A DNA stretch of 64,000 nucleotides, taken from contig NZ_MBTF01000001.1 in NCBI RefSeq assembly GCF_002013915.1, positions 186,001 through 250,000 of the forward strand, written 5' to 3'. Positions 8,297-17,231 of the stretch are shown here, one piece after another. The DNA comes from Mucilaginibacter pedocola (lineage in GTDB: Bacteria; Bacteroidota; Bacteroidia; Sphingobacteriales; Sphingobacteriaceae). Position 1 is the stretch's first letter, and each line of letters opens with the position of its first letter. A program made the translations under genes and the position numbers. Below the pieces are notes generated by a model. The model did no database searches, had not been told where the DNA came from, and saw only the letters and a list, made by a program, of their open reading frames with translations.

Positions 8297-9712
8297 ATGA
8301 AACGAATATTAGTGATAATGGCCTGTGCGGCAGCAAGTATTAAAAGCTTTGCTCAAACGCAACCGGCCGAGCAAGCCTATAGCTTCACGGTGCAGGATGC
8401 TGTAAATTATGCTTATGAGCACCAGGATTCAGTGAAGAATGCTAAGCTGGATGTTCAAAGCGCGGAATACCGTATTAAAGAGATCACCAGTTCGGGCTTG
8501 CCTCAAATTAGTGGCAGCGCAACCTTCCAGGACTACCTTAAAACACCAACTATTCTATTCCCTAACTTTATCACCCCGGCAGTTTACGGCGTGTTGATAG
8601 ACCAAAAAGTTAAAGACGGTACCGGCAATACCATTACCCAGGTGCCGGATGGTGCAGGTGGTTATCAGGCAGTAAACTTTACACAGAAGTATAACGCGAA
8701 CCTTGGCCTTACGCTAAGCCAGATCTTATTTGATGGGGCCTATTTTGTAGGGCTGCAAACACGCAAAACCTACCGCGAACTTTTTAACCGTAGTTTTGCC
8801 CGCACCCGCATTCAAACTAATGTTAATGTTACCAAAGCCTACTACCAGGTGCTGGTAAGTAACGAGCAAATAAAATTGCTCGATGCTAACATTGCCCAAT
8901 TAAAACAGCAATTAGACCAAACTACAGCCCAAAACAAACAGGGTTTTGTAGAAAAAATAGATGTAGACCGTATTGCCGTTCAGTACAATAATTTAGTTAC
9001 TACAAGGGAAAATACACAGCGTTTACTGGAATTGAATTACCAGTTGTTAAAGTTTCAGATGGGTATGCCTATTGGCCAAAACCTTGTATTGAAAGACAGG
9101 CTGGAAGATGTTGATATGCAAAGCACTTTAGCCGAAGCATCTACCGATACTACGTTTTATAAAAAAAGGATAGAGTACGAATTGCTGGAGTCGAACCTGA
9201 AGTTGAGCCAGTATGATGTTAAGCGCCAAAAATCGCAGTTTTACCCTAAGCTAATGGCAAATGCAAGCACTGCTTACGCTTACCAGGCCAATAGTTTTGG
9301 CGATTTGTTCAGCACCAAATTCCCAACCACTTATGTGGGCTTAACGCTTAGCATACCTATATATAGCGGCGGGCAAAGGCTTAATCAGCTGAGGCAAACA
9401 CAAATTACCGAACAGAAAAACCAAAACAATTTAAACGGGCTTAAAAATGCCTTAAGCTTGCAGGCAAGCCAGGCAAGGGTAATTTATTTCAACGGCCTGC
9501 AAAGCCTAAACAACCAAAAGCGTAACCAGGAACTCGCCCGCGAGGTGCTCCGCGTTTCTAAAATAAAATACCAGCAGGGTGTTGGCAGCAGCATTGAGGT
9601 TACCCAGGCACAAACCGGGTTAGAAAGCGCCGATAACCAATATATACAGGCCCTTTATGATGCCTTAGTGAGCAAGGTTGACCTTGAAAGGGCTTACGGA
9701 CGAATCCAATAA
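8297..9712 (+). CDS. TolC-family outer-membrane efflux protein
   Basis: Outer-membrane channel of a tripartite exporter, 471 residues with a signal peptide (1-20, ending SFAQ). Two repeats of long helices plus strands, as in the OEP family, are suggested by the Gln/Asn-rich heptad regions at about 165-235 and 365-450 (for example LDANIAQLKQQLDQTTAQNKQG). The phrase TYVGLTLSIPIYSGGQRLNQ in the second half is typical of the family. It is followed after 37 bases by the membrane-fusion protein gene and then the RND pump, so the three should assemble one envelope-spanning pump. Confidence 0.9.
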   Translation: MKRILVIMACAAASIKSFAQTQPAEQAYSFTVQDAVNYAYEHQDSVKNAKLDVQSAEYRIKEITSSGLPQISGSATFQDYLKTPTILFPNFITPAVYGVLIDQKVKDGTGNTITQVPDGAGGYQAVNFTQKYNANLGLTLSQILFDGAYFVGLQTRKTYRELFNRSFARTRIQTNVNVTKAYYQVLVSNEQIKLLDANIAQLKQQLDQTTAQNKQGFVEKIDVDRIAVQYNNLVTTRENTQRLLELNYQLLKFQMGMPIGQNLVLKDRLEDVDMQSTLAEASTDTTFYKKRIEYELLESNLKLSQYDVKRQKSQFYPKLMANASTAYAYQANSFGDLFSTKFPTTYVGLTLSIPIYSGGQRLNQLRQTQITEQKNQNNLNGLKNALSLQASQARVIYFNGLQSLNNQKRNQELAREVLRVSKIKYQQGVGSSIEVTQAQTGLESADNQYIQALYDALVSKVDLERAYGRIQ

Positions 9713-9749
9713 CAAAACTTAAACAAACTCATAAACACTCCATATAACA

Positions 9750-10856
9750 ATGAAAAAACTATTATACATACCGGCCATACTGTTATTAGCAGCATGCTCC
9801 AAGCCAAAAGATAAAAAGGCCGAACTGGCCGAGTTGCAAAAGCAACAGCAGGAACTCAACGGTAAGATAACCAAGCTGCAAAGCGAAATAGGCACTGTAG
9901 ATTCGTCTAAAGCGGTTGAGGTGGGTGCTGTAGAAGTTAAAAGCGGTACCTTTACCAACTATGTACAAATACAGGGTAAAATTGATGCGCAGGATAATAC
10001 AACAGCTTATTCGCAATCGCCGGGTACCATTACCGCCTTATACGTAAAGCCGGGCCAGCATGTGAGTAAGGGCCAAGTGTTGGCGCAGTTGGATGCCAGC
10101 GTAATGCAGCAGCAAATTGCACAGGCTGAGGCTAACCTTGACCTGCTTAAAACCGTTTACGAACGCCAAAAAAACCTTTGGGATCAAAAAATTGGCACCG
10201 AAGTACAGTTTTTGCAAGCACAAACCAATTACACTGCGGGTAAAAAACAAGTGGCTGCGCTTCGTTCGCAGGCCAACCTGTACCGCATTGTATCGCCAAT
10301 AAGCGGTACTGTTGATCAGATGGATTTGAAACTGGGGCAGGCCGTTCAGCCGGGCCAACCGGGCAACGGTATTCGCATAGTAAATGCAGATGTATTGAAA
10401 ATAAAAGCCGATGTGCCCGAATCTTACTCGGGTAGTGTGAACACCGGCAACAAAGTATTGATACTGGTGCCCGATGCGAAAGATTCGCTGACCACTACCG
10501 TTACTTTTGCTTCGAAGGCTATCGACCCAACTTCGCGCAGCTTTGGCGTGGAGATAAAATTGCCACAACGTGCTTCGCTTCGCCCTAACATGACAGCTAT
10601 TATTAAAATAGCTAACTACATTAACAGCAGCGCATTGGTATTGCCGGTAAAAGCTATTCAACGTTCGGAAGAAGGCGACTTTGTTTTTCTAAACCAAAAC
10701 GGCAAAGCAAAACGCAACCCGGTTAAGGTTGGTATTACTTACGGTGGCCAGTCAGAAATACTCTCGGGTGTTAAAGCCGGCGACCAGGTAGTAACCGAAG
10801 GTGCTGCTGATGTAGAAGATGGCAACAAATTAAAAGTTACGCAGGTAGCTAATTAA
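9750..10856 (+). CDS. RND efflux periplasmic adaptor lipoprotein
   Basis: Membrane-fusion protein linking the RND pump to the TolC channel, 368 residues. It has a signal peptide with lipobox LLAAC (Cys16), so it should be lipid-anchored. A short Lys/Glu/Gln-rich coiled coil (about 20-48) precedes the biotinyl-lipoyl-like half at about 70-100 (GTITALYVKPGQHVSKGQVLAQLD). A helical hairpin at about 105-160 and the second lipoyl half (about 175-215, RIVSPISGTVDQM) follow, then beta-barrel and membrane-proximal domains with EGAADVEDGNKL near the end. It is spaced 37 bases after tolC and 25 before the pump gene. Confidence 0.93.
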   Translation: MKKLLYIPAILLLAACSKPKDKKAELAELQKQQQELNGKITKLQSEIGTVDSSKAVEVGAVEVKSGTFTNYVQIQGKIDAQDNTTAYSQSPGTITALYVKPGQHVSKGQVLAQLDASVMQQQIAQAEANLDLLKTVYERQKNLWDQKIGTEVQFLQAQTNYTAGKKQVAALRSQANLYRIVSPISGTVDQMDLKLGQAVQPGQPGNGIRIVNADVLKIKADVPESYSGSVNTGNKVLILVPDAKDSLTTTVTFASKAIDPTSRSFGVEIKLPQRASLRPNMTAIIKIANYINSSALVLPVKAIQRSEEGDFVFLNQNGKAKRNPVKVGITYGGQSEILSGVKAGDQVVTEGAADVEDGNKLKVTQVAN

Positions 10857-10881
10857 TGGTTAACCCTGAACTGTTACAATC

Positions 10882-13800
10882 ATGAAAGACGTAAAAAAAG
10901 AATTTGCGCCCTCCAGTTGGGCCATTGATAATAAAACGGCCATATACGTGCTGATATTCTTCATCACGGCGATGGGGCTTATCAGCTACAATAACCTGCC
11001 GAAAGAAAACTTCCCGGATATTGCACAGAAGAAGGTGTTCATTAGCACAGCCTTTTTAGGCCAATCTCCGCAAAACGTGGAGAACCTGGTGACCAGGCAG
11101 ATAGAGAAACAACTAAAGTCGCTGAAGGGCTTAAAGAAGGTTACCTCTAACTCGCAGCAAAACATCTCGGTAATTACTACCGAGTTTCAGGCTAATGTTG
11201 ACCTGGATGACGCCAAAGTGCGCGTGAAAGAAGCGGTTGATAAAGCCAAACAGGATCTGCCGCAGAACGACCAGAACCTGAAAGAATCGACTATTTCGGA
11301 CATTAACGTGTCTGACCTGCCCATCCTTTATATCAACATCTCGGGCGATTACGACCTGAAGCGTTTGAAAGAATACGCTGATATTTTAAAGGATGAGATA
11401 GAAAGCTATAAAGAGATATCGAAAGTGGATGAAGTAGGTGCTTTAACACCCGAGATACAGATCAACGTTGATATCAACAAAATGGCTGCAGCCCAGCTTA
11501 CTTTTACAGATATCTCTAACGCAGTTGGATATGAGAACATTCTTTCGTCGGCCGGTACTATTAAAACCGATGGCGTACGCCGCAGCATCGACATAAAAAA
11601 GGACTTTAAAAATGCTGATGAAGTAGCCGCTATGGTTATCCGTAACCCTAAAGGACAGGCGGTTTATCTTCGCGATATTGCCGATGTAAAAGATTCCTTT
11701 TTGGAACAGGAGAGCTACGCAAGGTTAAAAACCAACGATAACCCTAACTTCAAAAATGTAATTACCCTTAACGTTAGTAAACGCGCAGGCGAGAACCTTA
11801 TTGAGGCATCAGACAAAATAAACGAGCTGATCAAACAAAAGCAAAAAACGGTGTTCCCAAAAGGATTGGCTATTACAGTAACCGGCGACCAAAGCGATAA
11901 AACGCGTACTACGCTGAATGACCTGATCAATACCATCATTATTGGTTTTATATTGGTAACGGTTATCCTGATGTTCTTTATGGGTACTACCAATGCCATC
12001 TTTGTGGCGCTTTCGGTACCATTATCTTGCTTTATCGCATTCCTTATAATGCCGTGGATAGGCTTCACGCTCAACATGATCGTGTTGTTCTCTTTCCTGC
12101 TGGCACTGGGTATTGTGGTGGATGATGCCATTGTGGTTATTGAGAACACGCACCGTATTTTCCAAAACGGAAAAGTACCTATTGCCGAAGCTGCGAAAAA
12201 TGCAGCGGGCGAGGTGTTCCTGCCGGTATTCTCGGGTACCATGACTACCCTGGCTCCATTTGTGCCATTGGCTTTCTGGAACAGTTTGATAGGCGACTTT
12301 ATGTTCTTCCTGCCTATTACGCTCATCATAACCTTATTAGCCTCATTGGTTGTTGCTTATATCATGAACCCCGTTTTTGCGGTTGATTTTATGAAGCCTC
12401 ACCACGATGGCGAGCACGATAACCCTAAATTTGATAAAGCCACTAAACGCGCCATGTTCTTCCTGGTGCCTGCAACCATTATTGGTTACCTGATTAACAT
12501 AGGTGTGGGCAACTTTATGGTGGTGATAGTAATACTATACCTGCTAAACCACTTCGTATTCCTGCGGGTGATAGACAGGTTCCAGAAAAACGCCTGGCCG
12601 CGTTTCCAGGATTGGTATGCCAAGTGGTTGGAGCGTGCGGTGAAACGCCCCGTAACCGTGCTGCTGGGTACATTCGTGCTGTTCTTCCTTGCTATTGTAC
12701 TAATGGTGGTGCGCGGTAAAACACCTGAGTTCTTCCCCTCGGGCGACCCTAACTTTGCCTATGTATATATTACCATGCCTATAGGTACCGACCAGGCTAC
12801 CACCAACGAGGTTACCAGGAAGATTGAGAAACGCGTGGCTGCCATTGTAGAGCCCGATAAGGATATTGTAACTTCGGTAATATCAAACGTAACCAAAGGC
12901 GTAAGCGACCCTACCGATGAAGACCAGGGCGATTATCAAAACAAAGGTAAAGTAACCGTTGCTTTTGTGGAGTTTGGCAAGCGTAATGGTAAAGATACCA
13001 AAGCGATATTATACCGCATACGTAATGCTGTACAAGGCGTACCGGGGGCAAAAATTTCGGTAATGCAGGAGAATAGCGGCCCGCCGGTGCAAAAGGATAT
13101 TGCTATTGAGATCATTGGCGATAACCTTGATTCGCTGGTGAAAACAGGTGATCGCTTGAAAACTTACCTTACCAAACAGAACATTGCAGGTATTGAGAAC
13201 CTGATACCGGATGTGCAGAACGACAAGCCCGAGATCGTTTTCGATATTGACCGCGAGCGTGCTAACCGCGAAGGTATAAGCACCGGGCAAATCACGGGCG
13301 ACCTTGCTACGGCGATATTTGGTAAACAGGCAGCAAATTTCCGCAATACCAAGGAGGATGATTACAAGATACAGGTGCGCGCACTGGAAAGCCAGCGCAG
13401 TAATATCGACGAGTTGCGTAACCTGAAGATCACCTATCGTGATATGGCTACGGGCGGTGCTATCCGCCAGGTACCGGTTTCGGCCTTTACCGATATTCGC
13501 TATACAGATACTTATAGCAACATTAAGCGTAAACAACAACGTAGAGTACTAACACTAAACTCTAACGTGATAAAGCCATATAACCCTAATGATGTGAATG
13601 CCAATATCCTGAAAGCACTTAATAACTTTAAGCACGATGATAACATTATCATCCGCCAGGGTGGTGGCCAGGAAGACCAGATGGAAGCTGTGAAATTCCT
13701 TGGTGGCGCTATGGCAACTTCGTTCGGGTTGATATTGCTTATCCTGATGATACAATTCAACTCGATAGGGAAAACGTTCATTATCATCAGCGAGATATTC

Positions 13801-14313
13801 TTCAGTATCATAGGGGTATTGCTGGGTGTTAGCATCTTCGGGATGACGATGGCCATTGTAATGACGGGCGTTGGTATTATTGCCCTTGCCGGGGTGGTGG
13901 TGCGTAACGGTATATTGCTGGTAGAGTTTACCGATATGCTGTTAGAACAAGGCACCAGCCTGCACGATGCCGTGGTAGAAGCCGGCCACACCCGTATGAC
14001 ACCGGTATTGCTTACCGCAACAGCAGCTATACTTGGTTTGATACCACTGGCCGTTGGTTTTAATATAGATTTTGTAGGCCTGTTCACCCACTTCGAACCA
14101 CATATACACTTCGGTGGTGACAACGTTGCCTTCTGGGGCCCATTAGCCTGGACGATGATATTCGGCCTTGGTTTTGCTACCATCATCACCCTTATTTTGG
14201 TACCATGTATGTACATCATCCGCGTAAACATGAAGAACTATTTCTTTGGTAACCAGGACGAAAAGAAAGCTAAAGAAAAACGCAAGTTAGAATTAGCCGA
14301 CGCAAGCCACTAA
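10882..14313 (+). CDS. RND efflux transporter permease
   Basis: Proton-driven inner-membrane pump of the AcrB/HAE1-like RND superfamily, 1143 residues. The first transmembrane helix (about 16-36) is followed by the porter domain, then six helices from about 340. TM4 carries the proton-relay acidic pair in LGIVVDDAIVVIEN. The second half repeats the pattern with a porter domain and helices near 940-1120. A hydrophobic stretch at about 530-560 between the halves and a charged C-terminal tail (KKAKEKRKLELADASH) make it about 100 residues longer than AcrB. The substrate is unknown; hydrophobic toxicants are typical for the group. It ends the operon, with a strong terminator 22 bases downstream. 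Confidence 0.95.
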   Translation: MKDVKKEFAPSSWAIDNKTAIYVLIFFITAMGLISYNNLPKENFPDIAQKKVFISTAFLGQSPQNVENLVTRQIEKQLKSLKGLKKVTSNSQQNISVITTEFQANVDLDDAKVRVKEAVDKAKQDLPQNDQNLKESTISDINVSDLPILYINISGDYDLKRLKEYADILKDEIESYKEISKVDEVGALTPEIQINVDINKMAAAQLTFTDISNAVGYENILSSAGTIKTDGVRRSIDIKKDFKNADEVAAMVIRNPKGQAVYLRDIADVKDSFLEQESYARLKTNDNPNFKNVITLNVSKRAGENLIEASDKINELIKQKQKTVFPKGLAITVTGDQSDKTRTTLNDLINTIIIGFILVTVILMFFMGTTNAIFVALSVPLSCFIAFLIMPWIGFTLNMIVLFSFLLALGIVVDDAIVVIENTHRIFQNGKVPIAEAAKNAAGEVFLPVFSGTMTTLAPFVPLAFWNSLIGDFMFFLPITLIITLLASLVVAYIMNPVFAVDFMKPHHDGEHDNPKFDKATKRAMFFLVPATIIGYLINIGVGNFMVVIVILYLLNHFVFLRVIDRFQKNAWPRFQDWYAKWLERAVKRPVTVLLGTFVLFFLAIVLMVVRGKTPEFFPSGDPNFAYVYITMPIGTDQATTNEVTRKIEKRVAAIVEPDKDIVTSVISNVTKGVSDPTDEDQGDYQNKGKVTVAFVEFGKRNGKDTKAILYRIRNAVQGVPGAKISVMQENSGPPVQKDIAIEIIGDNLDSLVKTGDRLKTYLTKQNIAGIENLIPDVQNDKPEIVFDIDRERANREGISTGQITGDLATAIFGKQAANFRNTKEDDYKIQVRALESQRSNIDELRNLKITYRDMATGGAIRQVPVSAFTDIRYTDTYSNIKRKQQRRVLTLNSNVIKPYNPNDVNANILKALNNFKHDDNIIIRQGGGQEDQMEAVKFLGGAMATSFGLILLILMIQFNSIGKTFIIISEIFFSIIGVLLGVSIFGMTMAIVMTGVGIIALAGVVVRNGILLVEFTDMLLEQGTSLHDAVVEAGHTRMTPVLLTATAAILGLIPLAVGFNIDFVGLFTHFEPHIHFGGDNVAFWGPLAWTMIFGLGFATIITLILVPCMYIIRVNMKNYFFGNQDEKKAKEKRKLELADASH

Positions 14314-14335
14314 CATCAACAATTAAATAAATGCC

Positions 14336-14370
14336 AAAGGGCCGCAACTAAAACTTGCGGCCCTTTTTTG
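14336..14370 (+). terminator. rho-independent terminator of efflux operon
   Basis: Perfect 12-bp stem AAAGGGCCGCAA / TTGCGGCCCTTT with a 7-base loop, its 3' arm running into a T tract, placed just after the RND pump stop codon. Confidence 0.92.
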
Positions 14371-14488
14371 GTAGAACGTGGCTATGCCGCGAATAACTAT
14401 AGCGCTAAAACGGTATTTCTTATATTGAAATTTAACATTTGAATATCATCTTTTATTGTCGATTATACACTTACCCTTGATTATTTGA

Positions 14489-14496
14489 TACTTTTG
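14489..14496 (+). promoter_or_regulatory. -7-like element before second tetR
   Basis: TACTTTTG matches TANNTTTG, 50 bases upstream of the tetR start at 14546. No convincing -33 TTTG lies at the expected distance. Confidence 0.35.
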
Positions 14497-14545
14497 TTAA
14501 ATAAGTCAGGAATTTAAAAAGAAAATACAGGGGTAATTAACAAAA

Positions 14546-15157
14546 ATGAGCGCAGGTATCGACCAACAGGATATAAAACGTGAAAAGATATTAGAAGCAT
14601 CGCACCAGCGCTTTTTGCATTATGGTTATTCAAAAACAACCATGAATGAGATTGCCGGCGACCTCTCGATGTCGAAAGCCCTGCTGTATTATTATTTCCC
14701 CGATAAAAGCGAACTGTATATGGCCGTTATGCGTAAACTGGCCAGCGATTACCTGCAAATGGTTGAAAACAAGATAGGTAGTTTTGATAATCTGCGTGAT
14801 GCGTTCCTGTACCAGGTAAATACCCAGCACGATTTTATGGTGGCCAATTACAACTTTTTTGATTTTGTAAGGCTTAACGAGCAAAACCTGCCCGACACCA
14901 TTTGGACCATAGTAGGCGAGGTGCACGCCACCGAAACCAAACTGCTTACCCGCGCCATTGAACTGGAAGCCGAAAAAGGCACCATACAGCCAATAACCAA
15001 CCCCGCCGAAATTGTAGAGGTGTTTTTAGATGCCATGCATGGTATAAAGGTTGGCTTTATGCAGAAGAAAATAAACTTTCCCAAAAAAGAGCACCTGGAC
15101 GAGATACACAATAAGCGCCTGCTGCTGATAGATATTTTTGTGAGGGGCTTGAAATAG
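14546..15157 (+). CDS. TetR/AcrR-family regulator
   Basis: Repressor-type DNA-binding protein of 203 residues. The helix-turn-helix is at about 32-53 (TTMNEIAGDLSMSKALLYYYF), and a helical effector domain follows with a Phe/Tyr-rich pocket (for example VANYNFFDFVRLNEQNLPD). It is a monocistronic unit between the efflux operon terminator and a convergent osmC gene, so its target is not obvious. The efflux operon just upstream already has its own TetR; cross-regulation is possible but unsupported. The inverted repeat at 15156-15260 starts at its stop codon. Confidence 0.85.
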   Translation: MSAGIDQQDIKREKILEASHQRFLHYGYSKTTMNEIAGDLSMSKALLYYYFPDKSELYMAVMRKLASDYLQMVENKIGSFDNLRDAFLYQVNTQHDFMVANYNFFDFVRLNEQNLPDTIWTIVGEVHATETKLLTRAIELEAEKGTIQPITNPAEIVEVFLDAMHGIKVGFMQKKINFPKKEHLDEIHNKRLLLIDIFVRGLK

Positions 15158-15260
15158 TTTGCAGTTGGCGGTGCGCAGTTTGCAGTAAGAAAAGAACTGA
15201 TACTCGAAACTGCTAATTGAGTACTGCCCACTGCAAACAGCGCACTGCTAACTGCAAACT
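15156..15260. repeat. GCAGTTTGCAGT-type inverted repeat
   Basis: Two 31-base arms (15156-15186 and 15230-15260) are inverted copies with 28 of 31 positions matching. Each carries two copies of the core AGTTTGCAGT or its complement. A further half copy, ACTGCAAACT, follows at about 15265-15274. It sits between convergent tetR and osmC stop codons and could form a long hairpin in either transcript. Confidence 0.8.
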
Positions 15261-15262
15261 GT

Positions 15263-15670
15263 CTACTGCAAACTGGTATTCACCTCTATATTCCCCACCA
15301 AAATTTTATGAATAGGGCAGGCATCGGCAATGGTAATGAGGCGTTGTTTTTGTTCGTCGGTTAGGTCGCCTTTAAAGTCGAGTTTACTTTCTATAAAGAT
15401 GCCCGCATCGGTGCGGTACATTTCTACATCCACATTTATTTCTTCTACTACCCACATTTTGCGGTTGATGTACATGCGAAGGGTAATTGCAGTGCAGCTT
15501 GCCAGGCTGGCCATAAGCAGGTTATAGGGCGACATGCCGGTATCGGTACCACCATCATCAACAGGTTCATCTGCAATTATAGCATGGTTGCCACTGGTAA
15601 TGGTAGTTTGGTATTGCGCTCGGCCAATTACGGCGCGGGCATCGGTAATAAAGTCTTTACGGCTATCCAT
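15263..15670 (-). CDS. OsmC-family peroxiredoxin-like protein
   Basis: Thiol-dependent hydroperoxide reductase family protein of 135 residues. The two conserved cysteines are present: C59 in MASLASCTAITLRMY and C118 in ADACPIHKIL. Family members reduce organic hydroperoxides using these two cysteines and are cytosolic; a GTDTGMSPYNLLMAS phrase before C59 is typical of the OsmC/YhfA-like subgroup. It is the last gene of a minus-strand run, 11 bases after a small membrane-protein gene, and ends in the long inverted repeat at 15156-15260. Confidence 0.88.
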   Translation of the reverse strand: MDSRKDFITDARAVIGRAQYQTTITSGNHAIIADEPVDDGGTDTGMSPYNLLMASLASCTAITLRMYINRKMWVVEEINVDVEMYRTDAGIFIESKLDFKGDLTDEQKQRLITIADACPIHKILVGNIEVNTSLQ

Positions 15671-15681
15671 AGGGCAGCGTT

Positions 15682-16143
15682 TTAGTTTTGCTCCAGGTCG
15701 AGCATTTTCCAGCTTTCTTCTTTGCTGCCGCTGCCACCCATGTATTGCAGGGATATGGTGAAGTGAGTGGTAGTACTTTCGCCGCTACTGCTGCGGGCGG
15801 TGTACGCAGATTTTATTACATAAACCGAATCGGATTTTTTTGCAAATTTATAGCTGTCGTCTTCGAAGTTTACGCTGGTAGACCGCACGGTAGGCCGTAT
15901 ATATACCTTGGCTATTGCGTAGGCTGCATCGCTGCTTGGCAGGCCATTAAATACCTCCATGGAGTTTGAGTTGGCAATTTTTACCAATATAAATACAAAC
16001 ACAATGCCGAACAGGGCCAATACCCACACACCCTTAAGTGCCGAACTTTTCTTTTTCTCTTTCGACCGCAGGTATTCTTTGCCTTGTTGCTCTTTCTTCT
16101 GCTTAGCTTTTAAATACTCCCGCTCTAACTCTTCCTTTGTCAT
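15682..16143 (-). CDS. small membrane protein with charged N-terminus
   Basis: Unrecognised protein of 153 residues. Residues 1-35 are extremely Lys/Glu/Gln-rich (EEL, KAKQKKEQQ, RSKEKKK) and would form a helix or coiled coil in the cytoplasm. One transmembrane helix follows at about 39-58 (VWVLALFGIVFVFILVKIA). The remaining 95 residues, Ser/Thr-rich and probably beta-structured, would lie outside the inner membrane. It lies between the porP gene (39 bases upstream) and osmC (11 bases downstream) and is probably cotranscribed with the adhesin system, though a role in it is only a guess from position. Confidence 0.6.
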   Translation of the reverse strand: MTKEELEREYLKAKQKKEQQGKEYLRSKEKKKSSALKGVWVLALFGIVFVFILVKIANSNSMEVFNGLPSSDAAYAIAKVYIRPTVRSTSVNFEDDSYKFAKKSDSVYVIKSAYTARSSSGESTTTHFTISLQYMGGSGSKEESWKMLDLEQN

Positions 16144-16182
16144 AAAACGTAATGCCCGGTATAATTGGTTGTGTTGTCAAAA

Positions 16183-17229
16183 TTAATAAAAATCATAGCA
16201 TCTGCGGTTACCGTTAAATTTACGGTATTGGTTCATGCCATAGGGGAGGGTGGTTTCGTAACTCACGCTGCCCTCGGTGGTGCCGCTGGTGTTGCTGTAG
16301 TTTAACCCTCGACCCGCAGGTACATCGTGGCTTACGCCGAGGCGCATTTTTTCGGCACCCTCGTGGTTAATAAATACATCAAAAATAAACGATACCACCA
16401 CCGATGCAGGGCCACTGCCCAAACCGCCGCTACGGTACCATAAGCCTGCATTTATACTGCGGCGCTTATACTGAAGCCCTAAAGCTACCGATTGCGCTTG
16501 CGATTGTTTATACAGTACCACCGAGGGGATGATGTACGATTTTTGGTCTTCGTCGATATTATCATCCTTAGTAAGGTTATAGCGATAGCTGGCATGCAGG
16601 GTGCCGCGCATAGGCAACTTGGCAGGTACGCCCGTGAACGATTCATTGGGGCGGTTGATGTGTTGCGCAGCACCGCCTATATTAAAATCGCCGGTGGTGA
16701 GGTTAATGCCCGCGCCCGAATCGAAATAAAATTTATTGTTAAACAGTGCTGCATCCGCCCCCGATACCGAACCGGGTATGTAACCCAAACGAGGGTCTAT
16801 CTGGTCGCTGAAAACGAGTTTACTATAATCTACCGAGCGGTTGGTAATACCGGCCTGTAAACCGAATGATAATACAAACGACTCGGAGCCTACGCTGTAG
16901 GAATATATGCCCGAGATGTTGTTTTTATTAAGATAAGCCGTACCCTCACTCGCACGGGTAAACATCAACCCGAAACCACCGCCAAAACGCGGTACATTAT
17001 AATCGATAGTAGCGGTAAGGTATGATAGCCCGCCATTGCCGATTGACGAATACTGGTTGCGGTAGATAAGGCTCATGCGCAGGTCGCCTTCAAATTGCCC
17101 GTTAAGCGCCGGGTTAAGGTAGTTGGGCGAATTGAAGAATTGCGAATACATATGATCTTGCGCCTGCGCATTAACGCAGCATAAAACGGTAAGCAGCAAA
17201 AGCCCATATAGATGTTTTTTTATGCCCAT
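16183..17229 (-). CDS. PorP/SprF-family type IX secretion protein
   Basis: Outer-membrane protein of the PorP/SprF family, 348 residues, with a signal peptide ending NAQAQ (1-23). The mature start QDHMYSQFFNSPNYLNPALNG is the hallmark of the family, followed by a beta-barrel-like region with many aromatic/Gly alternations. PorP-like proteins are needed for secretion or attachment of proteins with type-B C-terminal sorting domains; in Flavobacterium, SprF is the partner of adhesin SprB. Here the gene starts 2 bases after the stop codon of the 1740-residue adhesin gene, matching that partnership. Its C-terminus ends in RKFNGNRRCYDFY. Confidence 0.92.
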   Translation of the reverse strand: MGIKKHLYGLLLLTVLCCVNAQAQDHMYSQFFNSPNYLNPALNGQFEGDLRMSLIYRNQYSSIGNGGLSYLTATIDYNVPRFGGGFGLMFTRASEGTAYLNKNNISGIYSYSVGSESFVLSFGLQAGITNRSVDYSKLVFSDQIDPRLGYIPGSVSGADAALFNNKFYFDSGAGINLTTGDFNIGGAAQHINRPNESFTGVPAKLPMRGTLHASYRYNLTKDDNIDEDQKSYIIPSVVLYKQSQAQSVALGLQYKRRSINAGLWYRSGGLGSGPASVVVSFIFDVFINHEGAEKMRLGVSHDVPAGRGLNYSNTSGTTEGSVSYETTLPYGMNQYRKFNGNRRCYDFY

Positions 17230-17231
17230 TG

